Shown here: in pieces, positions 5,822-17,722 of the stretch | Numbering within the stretch: position 1 is the stretch's first letter | Layout: each line of letters opens with the position of its first letter | Position numbers and translations under genes: made by a program | NCBI RefSeq assembly: GCF_000687145.1 | Contig: NZ_JMFG01000011.1 | Span: 12,511-67,441, forward strand | Direction: 5' to 3' | Origin: Thermoanaerobaculum aquaticum | GTDB lineage: Bacteria > Acidobacteriota > Thermoanaerobaculia > Thermoanaerobaculales > Thermoanaerobaculaceae | DNA length: 54,931 nucleotides | Notes under the pieces: model-generated | Seen by the model: the letters and a program-made list of their open reading frames with translations, nothing else | Told to the model about the DNA's origin: nothing | Database searches by the model: none

Positions 5822-7696
5822 TTATTTGCGCGCCGAAAGGGAAAAGCGCGGCACTTCCTTTTCCGAAAACATCTCCACCCGCAGCACGTAACGGCCACCG
5901 GCCGCAAACTGAACGGTAAAGACCTGCTCCCCCAGCACCTCCCCCCGCTCGCCTTTGAGCCGCACCAAAAGCTTGTGCCCTCCCGCATTAACGGGAAAGG
6001 CATCTTCCACGATGCCGGTGCCCCGCTTGCGGATGCCCAAGAAACCCTTGCTGCCAAAGTCAAAGGCCTTGCGCCCCAAAAGGGCCCCGTCCAGCTCCAG
6101 CTCAAACTCCCCATTGCTCAAAGGCGAGTTGAAGTAAAGCTCCAGGCGAGCGGAACCACCCACCGGGGTGGATTGCGCCGCCTGCCCCAACCGCTGCACC
6201 TGGGCTTCCCCCGGACGTGACCCCCCACCCCCCCGGGAAAGCTCCAACCCCCTTTGCGCCAGCACGTTTTCCGGATCCAGCTCCAGCACGGCTTGAAACG
6301 CCTGCCTGGCCTGGGTCACCCGCCCCTGGCGCAAAAGCCCCATGCCCTCGTCCAGGAGCGCTTGGATTTTGGCCTGCTGGGTTGCCAATTCCTGACGATG
6401 GGCCAGGGCTTCCCGGGCTTTCTCGGCCACCGCTCGAGCCGCCGGGCTTTGGGGAGCTTGGTCCCAAACCGGTGCCAAAAGACCAAGGCTCCTTTCGGGG
6501 TCCTGGGAAAGCAACAAAGCCGCCTGCCGCACCGTCATGGCCAGCTGATGGCGGCGGGCCGGCTCGCCAGGGGGAGGCCCGGCAAAGGGACCGCGGTCAA
6601 TCTTGCCGTAAAGCACCGCCACCGTCACCAGGGGCGGCAGCAGGACAGCAGCCAGCAGGATCACCACCCAGCGGGTGGCAATGGGCAGCCGCCAAATGGA
6701 GGGGGTCTCCTCCTTCTCTTCCTGCTTTTCCCCACCTTCCGCCAAAACCGTGGCCTTGGTGGCGGTGGCTGCCATTTCCGGCTTGACCACCACCGCTTGC
6801 GAAGCGGCAGTGGCGGCTGGCTCGCCCTCGGGAACCCGGGGAACCGGAATTTCCCCGGTTCCCGCCAGCACCCGGCGGAGGGCTTCCAGGGCACGAGCTA
6901 CCTCCAGGCCCCGGGCGTAGCGGTTTTCCGGCTTTTTTTCCAGAAGCTTGAGGATGATCGGGTTAAAAGCCGGGGGCAGACCCGGACGGAGCTGCGAAGG
7001 CACCGGCGGTGGTTCGTGCACGATCTTGTAGGAAACCTCGGTGACGCTTTCACCGGCAAAGGGCCGCTTACCGGTGAGCAGCTCAAAAAGCACCACACCC
7101 AAGGAAAAGAGGTCCGACCGCCCATCCACCGGCGAGCCGGTCACCTGCTCGGGGGACATGTAGTTGGGGGTGCCGATGAACTGCCCGGTGGTGGTGAGGC
7201 TGGAGGTGGCAAGCCGCGCCACCCCAAAATCGGTGATCTTCACCGCCCCCTGGTCGGTAATGAGAATATTGGCGGGCTTGATATCCCGGTGCACCACGCC
7301 TTTGGCATGGGCGTAATCCAAGGCCACCGCCAAAGCTGCACCGATGCGCGCCACATCAGAGTAGGAAAACGGGTAGCCCTGGCGCATGAGGTCGCGCAGG
7401 CTCTTGCCCTCCACGAACTCCATGGCAATATAGGAAAGGCCAGTGGCCTCATCCACTCCGGCGTCGTACACGGTGACGATGCCCGGGTGGTTGAGGATGC
7501 CCGCCGCTTGCGCCTCCCGCAAAAACCGAATGCGGAACTCCTCGGCTTCGTCAGCCCCTTCGGGAAGCACCAGGGTTTTCAGGGCCACTTTGCGGCCAAT
7601 GACCGGGTCCCGGGCCAGGTACACCACCCCCATGGCCCCACGCCCCAAAACCCCCTCGATTTCAAACCGGCCTATGGCCTTCGGTTCCGCACCCAT
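5822..7696 (-). CDS. Membrane Ser/Thr protein kinase (Hanks type) with C-terminal beta domain
   Basis: The 624-aa protein has a complete N-terminal kinase domain: glycine loop GRGAMGVVY, lysine in KVALKTL, HRDIKPANIL near residue 135, DFGVAR, and the SPEQV segment. After a proline/alanine-rich linker there is one membrane span (about residues 335-360), then a helical TPR-like stretch and a beta-rich C-terminal domain that should be extracytoplasmic. There are no PASTA repeats. The start at 7696 is preferred over 7720 because the -10 element TACAAT lies between the two ATGs, so a transcript starting there would exclude the upstream ATG. It probably forms an operon with the cyclophilin gene. 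Confidence 0.93.
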   Translation of the reverse strand: MGAEPKAIGRFEIEGVLGRGAMGVVYLARDPVIGRKVALKTLVLPEGADEAEEFRIRFLREAQAAGILNHPGIVTVYDAGVDEATGLSYIAMEFVEGKSLRDLMRQGYPFSYSDVARIGAALAVALDYAHAKGVVHRDIKPANILITDQGAVKITDFGVARLATSSLTTTGQFIGTPNYMSPEQVTGSPVDGRSDLFSLGVVLFELLTGKRPFAGESVTEVSYKIVHEPPPVPSQLRPGLPPAFNPIILKLLEKKPENRYARGLEVARALEALRRVLAGTGEIPVPRVPEGEPAATAASQAVVVKPEMAATATKATVLAEGGEKQEEKEETPSIWRLPIATRWVVILLAAVLLPPLVTVAVLYGKIDRGPFAGPPPGEPARRHQLAMTVRQAALLLSQDPERSLGLLAPVWDQAPQSPAARAVAEKAREALAHRQELATQQAKIQALLDEGMGLLRQGRVTQARQAFQAVLELDPENVLAQRGLELSRGGGGSRPGEAQVQRLGQAAQSTPVGGSARLELYFNSPLSNGEFELELDGALLGRKAFDFGSKGFLGIRKRGTGIVEDAFPVNAGGHKLLVRLKGERGEVLGEQVFTVQFAAGGRYVLRVEMFSEKEVPRFSLSARK

Positions 7697-7706
7697 AGGT
7701 ACGCCC

Positions 7707-7712
7707 ATTGTA
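7707..7712 (-). promoter_or_regulatory. -10 element for the Ser/Thr kinase gene
   Basis: TACAAT on the minus strand. The expected start near 7700 is four bases before the ATG at 7696, leaving no room for a ribosome binding site. Confidence 0.55.
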
Positions 7713-7729
7713 CCCTGCACGCAGGGGTC

Positions 7730-10693
<2,964 letters not shown>

Positions 10694-10720
10694 CGTCGTT
10701 CGCGGCAAGCCTACCACAGC

Positions 10721-11614
10721 TTGTTCGCCCTTGTGCTTCTTTCTGCCAGCTCCGACCCGCTGGCGCTCGCTCGTAACCAGGTCCTGGCGCTGGTGAACGA
10801 AGCCCGAAGCCAGCACGGGCTGGCCCCGCTGGCACCCGACCCGCTTTTGCAAAAGGTGGGGGACGCTTTTTGCCACAAGCTGCTGGCGGAAGAACGGCGC
10901 GGCCACTTCGCCAGCGATGGGGTAGCCCCGCACCTGCGCTATGTGCTGGCGGGAGGCACAGGCTTCCACCGGGAAAACGTGGGCAGCTACCAAACCACCG
11001 GAACACTGTCGCCCGAGGCCATCCCCGCGCTGGCCGTGGAGCTCACCCGGGCCATGCTTGACGAAAAGCCACCCGCCGACGGCCACCGCCGTACGCTGCT
11101 CGTACCCGAGGCCACCCACCTGGGTGTGGGGCTTGCCTTCTCCCAGAATCGGCTGGTGCTCACCCACGAGGTGGCCACCAAGTTTGCCGAGCTTTCCGCC
11201 CCAGCGGCCATCTGCCCACCCAAGGGCCGGCTGGTGCTTTCCGGTCGCCTTCCGGCGCCCTGGCAACCGGCGGCGGTGGAGGTGCTTTGGGAGCCGCTCC
11301 CGGGAGCCGCTCCGGTACCGGAGGGAAACAGCTACAGCTACCCACCCCGACGGGGGTGGTTTCAGCCCCAGGAGTTCTTGCCCGGCACCCGCGTTACGCT
11401 CCCCGGGGCCCTTTCGGTTCAAGCTGGGGGCCGTTTTGAGTTTCGGTCGGCCACCGGACCGCACCAGGGCGTGGAGCTTCTGGTGCTCTGGGCCCAGAGG
11501 CCCGGCACCAGCGAGCTTTATCCCGTGGCCCTGAGCGGGTGCCTGGTGCTTTCGGAGCCGCCCAGCCCGGACATAGAGTTTTGGATAGCTTTGCAACGCA
11601 AGGAGTGGCCATGA
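10721..11614 (+). CDS. Secreted CAP/SCP-domain protein with C-terminal beta domain
   Basis: No ATG is available: the likely start is TTG at 10721 (or GTG at 10733), giving a short signal-like hydrophobic stretch FALVLLSASSDPLALA. Residues from about 17 to 150 form a CAP (SCP/PR-1) domain with NEARSQHGLAPLAPDPLL, a histidine-containing HFASDG segment and HRENVGSY. The remaining 140 residues look beta-rich and are not recognised. CAP proteins are extracellular and bind lipids or peptidoglycan-related ligands; the role here is unknown. The stop overlaps the start of the cysteine desulfurase gene (ATGA). The gap to the divergent mutase gene is only 27 bp. Confidence 0.8.
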   Translation: MFALVLLSASSDPLALARNQVLALVNEARSQHGLAPLAPDPLLQKVGDAFCHKLLAEERRGHFASDGVAPHLRYVLAGGTGFHRENVGSYQTTGTLSPEAIPALAVELTRAMLDEKPPADGHRRTLLVPEATHLGVGLAFSQNRLVLTHEVATKFAELSAPAAICPPKGRLVLSGRLPAPWQPAAVEVLWEPLPGAAPVPEGNSYSYPPRRGWFQPQEFLPGTRVTLPGALSVQAGGRFEFRSATGPHQGVELLVLWAQRPGTSELYPVALSGCLVLSEPPSPDIEFWIALQRKEWP

Positions 11615-12756
11615 CCAAGGTCATTTATCTGGACTACAACGCCACCACGCCGGTGGACCCGCAAGTGCTTCAGGCCATGCTCCCGGCTTTCACCGAGCAC
11701 TTTGGCAACGCCTCCTCCCGCACTCACGCCTACGGGTGGGCGGCCGCGGCGCTGGTGGATCAAGCCCGCACCACGCTGGCCAAGCTTTTAGGGGCAAACC
11801 CCGAGGAGCTGGTGTTCACCTCCGGCGCCACCGAAGCCAACAATTTGGCCATCAAAGGGCTTGCCCGCAGCAGCCGGAAGCGGCATATCGTCACCACGGC
11901 CATCGAGCACCCGGCCGTTCTGGAGGCTTGCGACAGCCTGCAAAGGGAAGGGTTTACGGTCACCCGGGTGCCGGTGGGGAAAAGCGGGGTGGTGGACCCC
12001 GAAGCGGTGGTCCAGGCCCTCACCGACGACACGCTTTTGGTTTCGGTGATGCTGGTGAACAACGAGATCGGCACCATCCAGCCGGTGCCGGAAGTTGCCC
12101 GCCTCTGCCACCAGCGGGGGGTGCTGGTGCACTGCGACGCCACCCAGGCCCCTGGCAAGCTGGAGGTTAACGTGCAGAAGCTGGGGGTGGACCTGCTTTC
12201 GCTTTCAGCGCACAAGTTTTACGGGCCCAAGGGGGTGGGGCTTTTGTACGTGCGCCGGCAAAAGCCGCCCCTGCGCCTGGAGCCCCTGCTGCACGGGGGC
12301 GGGCAGGAAGGCGGCTTGCGCTCGGGAACCCTCAACGTGCCTGGGATCGTAGGGATGGCCAAAGCCCTGGAGCTTTCGGTCGCAAACCTCGAGGAGGAAA
12401 GCAAGAGGCAAGCGGCCCTCCGCGACCGCCTGCGGGAAAAGCTACTGGAGGCGTTCCCGCGGCTTTTGGAAAACGGCGATGCCAGCCAGAAGGTCCCCAA
12501 CACCCTCAACGTTTCCTTTGTGGGCCTTGATGGCGGGGCCTTGGTGGCTTCCCTGCCGCGCCTGGCGGTGTCCCCGGCTTCGGCCTGCGCCACCGCCAAG
12601 CCCAAGCCCTCCCACGTGCTGCTGGCTCTCGGCAGGACCCCCGCCGAAGCCAACAGCGCCTTGCGTTTTTCCCTGGGCAGGCCCACCACCGAAGAAGAGG
12701 TGGAGGAGGCAGCGGCCATGGTGGCAGAAGCGGTGCGCAAGCTCACCCGTGGGTAG
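11611..12756 (+). CDS. Cysteine desulfurase (NifS/IscS family)
   Basis: A 381-aa PLP enzyme that takes sulfur from cysteine for Fe-S clusters or tRNA thiolation. It has the N-terminal YLDYNATTP, the GATEANNLAIKG cofactor segment, the PLP lysine in LSAHKFYGPKG, and the active-site cysteine in SPASACATAKPKPSHVLL. The active-site loop differs somewhat from the usual SSGSACSS but keeps the cysteine. No iscU or tRNA thiolase gene is adjacent. The ATG overlaps the stop of the CAP-domain gene, and mfd follows six bases downstream, so all three may be cotranscribed. Confidence 0.94.
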   Translation: MTKVIYLDYNATTPVDPQVLQAMLPAFTEHFGNASSRTHAYGWAAAALVDQARTTLAKLLGANPEELVFTSGATEANNLAIKGLARSSRKRHIVTTAIEHPAVLEACDSLQREGFTVTRVPVGKSGVVDPEAVVQALTDDTLLVSVMLVNNEIGTIQPVPEVARLCHQRGVLVHCDATQAPGKLEVNVQKLGVDLLSLSAHKFYGPKGVGLLYVRRQKPPLRLEPLLHGGGQEGGLRSGTLNVPGIVGMAKALELSVANLEEESKRQAALRDRLREKLLEAFPRLLENGDASQKVPNTLNVSFVGLDGGALVASLPRLAVSPASACATAKPKPSHVLLALGRTPAEANSALRFSLGRPTTEEEVEEAAAMVAEAVRKLTRG

Positions 12757-12762
12757 GGAGAC

Positions 12763-15700
12763 ATGAGCCGTTTCCCGCTTTTGCAGGAGGCCCTGAACGT
12801 GCTGGGGGCCACGTCACCCCAGCGGGTGGTAGGGGTGTGCCCCGGCGCCCGGGTCCTGGGGGTGGAGCTGCTCCTGGGCCAAAAGGAAAAGGCGGTGGTG
12901 GTGGTTCCCACCCCCAGCGACGCCCTGGAGCTGGCGGCAAGCTACGGGCTTTTCTTCCCCCAGCACCCGGCGGCGGCGCTTCCCGCCCACATGCTGCTCC
13001 CCTACGCCCCCCAGGGCACCCCCCTGGCTGCCACCGCTGAAGCCGTGACGGCCCTTCTTCGGTGGGCTGAGGGGGGTCTCAGCCGCCTGGTGGTTCCCGC
13101 CCGCCTGCTGCCGCTGCCCTTTCCCCGGCCCGAGAGCTTGCTGGCCCGCGTGCGGCGCTTCGTCCCCGGCGAGCCGCTGGACCTTCAGGAGCTAGCGGGT
13201 TTCCTCAGGGAAGAGGGGTGGCACCGGGTGGAGGTGGTGGAGGAAGCGGGGGAGTTTGCCCTCCGCGGCGAAGTTTTGGACTTAGGCACCACCGATGGCT
13301 TCTTCCGCCTGGTGGTGGATGTGGACCGCTTGGAGACCATCCGCGCCTTCAACCCGGAAAGCCAGCGCTCGGTGGAGGAAAGGGGCGAGCTGCAGCTTTC
13401 ACCCATGAGCCTTTTCCCCACCAACCCCCGCGTGCGCACGCGGGCTGCCGAACACTGGGAAAAACAGGGGTTTCCGTTCTTGGCGGAAATGCTGCGGGAA
13501 GGGGTGGCAAACCCGGTGGTAGCCCCCTTTGCCGCGGTGGGAGAGGCCTGCGGGCATCCCTGGGAGCTTTCGGAAGCCCTGGTGGTGGTGGAGCCCGCCG
13601 ACGTGGAAGCGGAGCTGGCCCGGGCCTGGACCGCCCTTACGAAGGCCCATGAAACCGCCTGCCGTCAGCTCCCCCTCCCTCCGCCGGAAGCGTGGCTCCA
13701 TCCACCCACCGAGTTGCTGGAAAAGCTGGGTAAGGCGCCGGTGGTAGAAGAGCTGGAAAGCGGAAACCGCCCCAACCCGCTTCGGCTGGTCACCCAGCCC
13801 GCGCCTCAGCTGGCCTCTCACCCCCAGCTTTTGCTTCAAGAGCTGCGGCGGGGTTTGGCGGAGCGCATGGCGCAAGTGCTGGTGGCCGGCAGCCCCGGGG
13901 AAGCCCAGCGGCTAGCCCACCTCCTCCGGGACCAGGAGCTGCCCTTCCGCGAGGGCTTTCCGGAAGCGGGCGGCATCGGTATCGTCCACGGCACCCTGGG
14001 GCACGGTTTTCTTTGGCCGCAAGCTCACCTCGCGGTGTTTGGCCGCCAGGACCTCACCAACTTGCCTAAAGCGCCGCCCCGCTCCCGCACGCTGGCGCAG
14101 GTGCTCTTCGACATTCGCGACCTCAAGGTGGGCGACTTCGTGGTGCACCGCGATCACGGCATCGGCAAGTTCTTGGGGTTTCGCACCGTCACCCTGGACG
14201 GCAGCAAACACGAGTGCGTGGAGCTGGAGTACGCCGGTGGTGCCAAGCTCCTGGTGCCCATGGAGCGGGCCGACCTTCTGGAAAAGTACACCGCCGGTGA
14301 GGCGGCTGCCCCGCGCCTGGACCGGCTGGGGGGCAGCACCTGGAAGGCCACCAAATCCAGGGTGAAAAAGGCCTTGAAGGATTTAGCCGAGGAGCTCCTG
14401 CGCGTGGCCGCTGCTCGCGAGCTGACCCCCGGCTACGCCTTTTCCAAAGACGGTCCCTGGCAAAAGGAGTTCGAAGCGGCCTTTGAGTGGGAGCTCACCC
14501 CGGACCAGGAGCAAGCGGTGGCCGAGGTCAAGCGCGATATGGAGTCGCCCCGCCCCATGGACCGCTTGCTGGTGGGAGACGTGGGCTACGGCAAAACCGA
14601 GGTGGCCATGCGGGCCGCTTTCAAAGCGGTGATGGACGGCAAGCAGGTGGCCTTTCTGGCGCCCACCACGGTGCTGGCGGAGCAGCACTACCGCACGTTT
14701 CTGCGCCGCTTTGCCGGCTTCCCCGTGGAAATCCGCATGCTTTCCCGCTTTTTGCCGGCTGCCGAACAAAAGGCCGTGCTGGCCGGCCTGGCCGAAGGAT
14801 CGGTGGACATCGTCATCGGCACCCACAGGCTTTTGGCCAAGGACGTCCGCTTTCGGGACTTAGGGCTTTTGATCGTGGATGAAGAGCAGCGCTTTGGCGT
14901 GGCGCAAAAGGAAAAGCTCAAGAAGCTCAAGGCCAACGTGGACGTGCTGGCGATGTCCGCTACCCCCATTCCCCGCACCCTGAACCTGGGGCTTTTGGGC
15001 TTGCGGGACGTCTCCATCATCGAGACCCCACCCCGGGATCGCCTGGCGGTGCAAACCCACGTGGTGCCCTTCAACCCCGAGGTCATCCGCGAAGCTATCA
15101 GCTTTGAGCTTTCCCGCCAGGGCCAGGTGTTCTTCGTGCACAACCGGGTGGCATCGCTGCCGGCCATGGCCAAGCTGGTGCGGGAGCTGGTGCCCGAAGC
15201 CCGGGTGGTGGTGGCCCACGGGCAGATGTCCGAGCGGGAGCTGGAGCGGGCCATGGATGCCTTCGTGGAGCACCGGGCCGACGTGCTGGTGGCCACCGCC
15301 ATCGTGGAAAACGGCCTGGACATCCCCAACGCCAACACCCTCATCGTCAACCGCGCCGACCGCTTCGGTCTTTCCCAGCTTTACCAGCTCCGGGGGCGGG
15401 TGGGGCGATCGGACCGACTGGCCTTTGCGTACCTGCTGATCCCCGAAGAAGCCGCTTTGAGCCAAACCGCCCGCTCGCGCCTGGCCGCCATTCTGGAGTT
15501 TGCCGATTTGGGGGCCGGCTTCCGCCTGGCCGCCCGGGATTTGGAAATCCGCGGTGCTGGCAACATCCTGGGCGCCGAGCAGCACGGCCACATGGAAGCG
15601 GTGGGCTACGAAACCTACTGCCGCTTGCTGGAAGAAGCGGTGGCGGAGCTCAAGGGGCAAGCGTTGCCCGAGGAGGCCCCAGCGGTGGAGCTGCATTTGG

Positions 15701-16083
15701 GCTTAGACATCCGCATCCCCGAGACCTACGTGGCCGAAGAAGCCCTGCGGCTTTCCCTGTACCGCCGGGTGGCCGCCGCCCGAACGCCGGCTCAGCTGGA
15801 AAGCCTGGCCGAGGAGCTGGCCGACCGCTTTGGGCCCTTGCCCCAGCCAGTGCGGAACCTCCTGGAGCTGCAAAAGCTGCGGCAAATGGCCCAAGCTCAC
15901 CGCATCCGCCGCATCCGCAGGACCCCTTCGGGCCTGGAGCTGACTCTCGACCCTGCCGCCCCCACCTCCCACGACTTGGCCTTGCGCTTGCTGGCGCGCT
16001 TCCCCGGCAGCCGCCTCACCCCTTCAGGTCAGGTACTGCTGCCGCCCCTTGGTCCAGGCGAGCTTCTGCAGGCCGTCGCCTGA
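12763..16083 (+). CDS. mfd: Transcription-repair coupling factor Mfd
   Basis: At 1106 aa this is a full Mfd, which removes RNA polymerase stalled at lesions and recruits UvrA. Order of parts: UvrB-like N-terminal region, RNA-polymerase interaction domain (LKVGDFVVHRDHGIGKFLG at about 450), and translocase domains with Walker A GDVGYGKTEVAMRAAF, DEEQRFGV Walker B, and the QLRGRVGRSDR motif VI. The C-terminal TRCF domain follows. The ATG at 12763 has a GGGAG ribosome binding site and follows the cysteine desulfurase stop by six bases. Confidence 0.97.
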   Translation: MSRFPLLQEALNVLGATSPQRVVGVCPGARVLGVELLLGQKEKAVVVVPTPSDALELAASYGLFFPQHPAAALPAHMLLPYAPQGTPLAATAEAVTALLRWAEGGLSRLVVPARLLPLPFPRPESLLARVRRFVPGEPLDLQELAGFLREEGWHRVEVVEEAGEFALRGEVLDLGTTDGFFRLVVDVDRLETIRAFNPESQRSVEERGELQLSPMSLFPTNPRVRTRAAEHWEKQGFPFLAEMLREGVANPVVAPFAAVGEACGHPWELSEALVVVEPADVEAELARAWTALTKAHETACRQLPLPPPEAWLHPPTELLEKLGKAPVVEELESGNRPNPLRLVTQPAPQLASHPQLLLQELRRGLAERMAQVLVAGSPGEAQRLAHLLRDQELPFREGFPEAGGIGIVHGTLGHGFLWPQAHLAVFGRQDLTNLPKAPPRSRTLAQVLFDIRDLKVGDFVVHRDHGIGKFLGFRTVTLDGSKHECVELEYAGGAKLLVPMERADLLEKYTAGEAAAPRLDRLGGSTWKATKSRVKKALKDLAEELLRVAAARELTPGYAFSKDGPWQKEFEAAFEWELTPDQEQAVAEVKRDMESPRPMDRLLVGDVGYGKTEVAMRAAFKAVMDGKQVAFLAPTTVLAEQHYRTFLRRFAGFPVEIRMLSRFLPAAEQKAVLAGLAEGSVDIVIGTHRLLAKDVRFRDLGLLIVDEEQRFGVAQKEKLKKLKANVDVLAMSATPIPRTLNLGLLGLRDVSIIETPPRDRLAVQTHVVPFNPEVIREAISFELSRQGQVFFVHNRVASLPAMAKLVRELVPEARVVVAHGQMSERELERAMDAFVEHRADVLVATAIVENGLDIPNANTLIVNRADRFGLSQLYQLRGRVGRSDRLAFAYLLIPEEAALSQTARSRLAAILEFADLGAGFRLAARDLEIRGAGNILGAEQHGHMEAVGYETYCRLLEEAVAELKGQALPEEAPAVELHLGLDIRIPETYVAEEALRLSLYRRVAAARTPAQLESLAEELADRFGPLPQPVRNLLELQKLRQMAQAHRIRRIRRTPSGLELTLDPAAPTSHDLALRLLARFPGSRLTPSGQVLLPPLGPGELLQAVA

Positions 16084-16125
16084 CCCCTTGCCCTCTAAGC
16101 TCTGCCGGCGGAAACGGCCCGGCAA

Positions 16126-16380
16126 CTAGGGCCACCACCACCAGAAGAAAAGGTCCAGTACCTTGCGAAAAAAGCGCTCGCCAAAGCGGGCTACGGCCAA
16201 GCCCGCCAAAACCGCAAGCACCGGGGGACCCAGAAAGTTAGTTGGCGAGCTCCAGTCGCTGGCAAGCCACCAGCGAAACAAAAGAGCAAAAGCCAAAAGA
16301 AACCCACAGCCGAAGCCTGCGCAACCGGGAGGCTGTTCTGGAAAGTATTCGTGGTCTAAGTGGAGCGTCCTGCGCTTCAT
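16126..16380 (-). CDS. Small membrane protein (84 aa), unknown function
   Basis: Two hydrophobic segments (about residues 25-40 and 48-64) flank a short polar loop, and the protein ends in an aromatic tail (FFWWWWP). No family is recognised. The 42-bp region after its stop separates it from the convergent mfd gene. A TAAGCT -10 element two bases plus spacer upstream puts transcription start at about 16382, and two GTTAAC palindromes lie further upstream. These promoter-like features support the gene, but short hydrophobic frames can arise by chance. Confidence 0.55.
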   Translation of the reverse strand: MKRRTLHLDHEYFPEQPPGCAGFGCGFLLAFALLFRWWLASDWSSPTNFLGPPVLAVLAGLAVARFGERFFRKVLDLFFWWWWP

Positions 16381-16388
16381 CCTGCCAA

Positions 16389-16394
16389 AGCTTA
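16389..16394 (-). promoter_or_regulatory. -10 element for the small membrane protein
   Basis: TAAGCT on the minus strand; predicted start near 16382 and ATG at 16380. Confidence 0.4.
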
Positions 16395-16415
16395 CCGTGG
16401 CCCCGGCAGGTCGCG

Positions 16416-16442
16416 GTTAACTGCCAGCAATCCTGCGTTAAC
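16416..16442. promoter_or_regulatory. Paired GTTAAC palindromes, possible operator
   Basis: GTTAAC occurs at 16416-16421 and 16437-16442, 21 bp centre to centre (two helical turns), each preceded on the plus strand by GCG or GCGG. They lie just upstream of the -10 of the small membrane protein gene, one overlapping the -35 region. Confidence 0.35.
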
Positions 16443-16476
16443 CCCAGACCGGGCGTGGTTCTCGAGCCCTTTGCGA

Positions 16477-16517
16477 GCCAGACCAAAGCTCCGAGCTGGC
16501 GCTTTGGCTTGCCTGGC
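16477..16517. repeat. Imperfect inverted repeat in the intergenic region
   Basis: CCAAAGC (16483-16489) pairs with GCTTTGG (16501-16507) across an 11-nt loop. GCCAG (16477-16481) and CTGGC (16513-16517) extend the stem. No T-run follows on either strand. Confidence 0.5.
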
Positions 16518-16535
16518 ACCGGTGCGGCAGCCCCA

Positions 16536-16587
16536 CGTTGGGCTAGCGCGCAGGGGGTGCTCCGCGACGCGCTTTATACGCCCAACG
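16536..16587 (-). repeat. Long stem-loop at the end of the AAA+ gene
   Basis: CGTTGGGC (16536-16543) pairs perfectly with GCCCAACG (16580-16587), and AGCGCG (16545-16550) pairs with CGCGCT (16568-16573). The right arm encodes the last residues and the stop region of the AAA+ ATPase gene. No U-run follows, so it may be an RNA 3'-end stabiliser or a terminator without a T-tract. Confidence 0.5.
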
Positions 16588-17722
16588 TGCGGCGAACCAG
16601 GTCGGCGGTGACGGTGAGGCGGAAGCCCCCTTCGGGTTTGGGTTTCACCAACCCCGAGCCAAAGGGGTCAAACTCCACGGGGTTCATGATCCTGCCCCAA
16701 ATCCCGCGCAAAGCGCGGGCACCGGTGCGGGTTTGCCGCTCCGCTTGCTCGGCAATGATGGCAGCGGCTAACTCTTCCACCTCCAGCTCAATGTCGAAAA
16801 GCGCCAAATACTTCCGCGTGCGCACCAGCGGCGAATCGTTGGCATAAAGGAGGATGGCCTTCAGCACGTCCACGGTGAGGTCGTTGAGGATCACCACGTT
16901 GTCAAAGCGGGCAATGAACTGCGGCACCATGCCGTAGGTGAAAAGGTCCTCCAGGCGGAAGAAATCGGCCAACGAGAAGCGGGTTTCAATGCGCACCTGC
17001 CCGTCGGCGGTGCGGATGGCGGTGCTTTTCAGCTTTTCCCCGGAACCGGGGCTGGTGACCCGGTAAAACACCTGGTCGTAAAGGCCCTCAAAAGCCCCGC
17101 CGCAAATGAACATCATGCCCTTGGTGTTGATGTCCAGCACCTTGGGTTGTTCCTCACCGTTTTCCACCACAAAGGTGCGGTATGGGACCACTTCCCCTTC
17201 CATGAGCGTCAACAGACCCTGCTGCAACACCACGCCAATGGGGTTGGGCTTGCCGGCTACCACCGAGGACATCTTGTCAATTTCGTCCACGCACACGGTG
17301 GCCCGCTCCATGAGCTCGGTAAGCTCAGCAGCCGAAGGCGGGTGGCCGATGACCGCCCGGGCCCGCTGCTCCACCGCCGACAAAAGCCTTTCCGGACGAA
17401 ACTCCATGCGGTCGGAATCCACCAGCAGGTTGGCGTTGATGATGGTCATGGCCCGCAGGGGCCTGAAAGCCGGCACCTCGTGGTAGAGGCGCTGGATTTC
17501 GTTCATGATCGTGGTTTTGCCGGTGCCGGAGTTGCCGATGAGCAGGAGGTTGCCGGGCAGGGTGCCGGTGGCGTGTTTGTACACCGAAACCGCCACGAAC
17601 TCCAAGGCCTTATCTTGCCCCAGCACCCCGGAAGAGAGCGCCTCAAAGATACGCCGGGGGGTGATCTCCCGAACGTTTTCGGGCCAGGGAGAAGCCGATT
17701 CTTGCTTGGCAAGCCCGGTCAT
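16574..17722 (-). CDS. ClpX-like AAA+ ATPase without zinc domain or canonical pore loop
   Basis: A 382-aa protein of the ClpX/HslU branch: Walker A GNSGTGKTT (63-71), Walker B TVCVDEIDKM (142-151), and a lid region with FIARFDNVVILNDLT that resembles ClpX (FIGRLPVV-like). It lacks the N-terminal Cys4 zinc domain of ClpX. The GYVG pore-loop segment expected after Walker A is replaced by INANLLVDSDRMEF. No ClpP-binding IGF tripeptide is seen. It is probably not a ClpP unfoldase. It is coupled by TAATG to a small coiled-coil protein upstream and sits at the end of the pheST operon. Confidence 0.82.
   Translation of the reverse strand: MTGLAKQESASPWPENVREITPRRIFEALSSGVLGQDKALEFVAVSVYKHATGTLPGNLLLIGNSGTGKTTIMNEIQRLYHEVPAFRPLRAMTIINANLLVDSDRMEFRPERLLSAVEQRARAVIGHPPSAAELTELMERATVCVDEIDKMSSVVAGKPNPIGVVLQQGLLTLMEGEVVPYRTFVVENGEEQPKVLDINTKGMMFICGGAFEGLYDQVFYRVTSPGSGEKLKSTAIRTADGQVRIETRFSLADFFRLEDLFTYGMVPQFIARFDNVVILNDLTVDVLKAILLYANDSPLVRTRKYLALFDIELEVEELAAAIIAEQAERQTRTGARALRGIWGRIMNPVEFDPFGSGLVKPKPEGGFRLTVTADLVRRTLGV

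Noticed and set aside
10694-11596. Upstream extension of the phosphohexomutase frame
   Set aside because: Antisense to the CAP-domain gene and beyond the canonical MIRFGTAGWRG start.
16084-16125. Terminator between mfd and the small membrane protein
   Set aside because: GCCGG/CCGGC inverted repeat around a GAAA-containing loop is present, but neither strand has a T-run after it.
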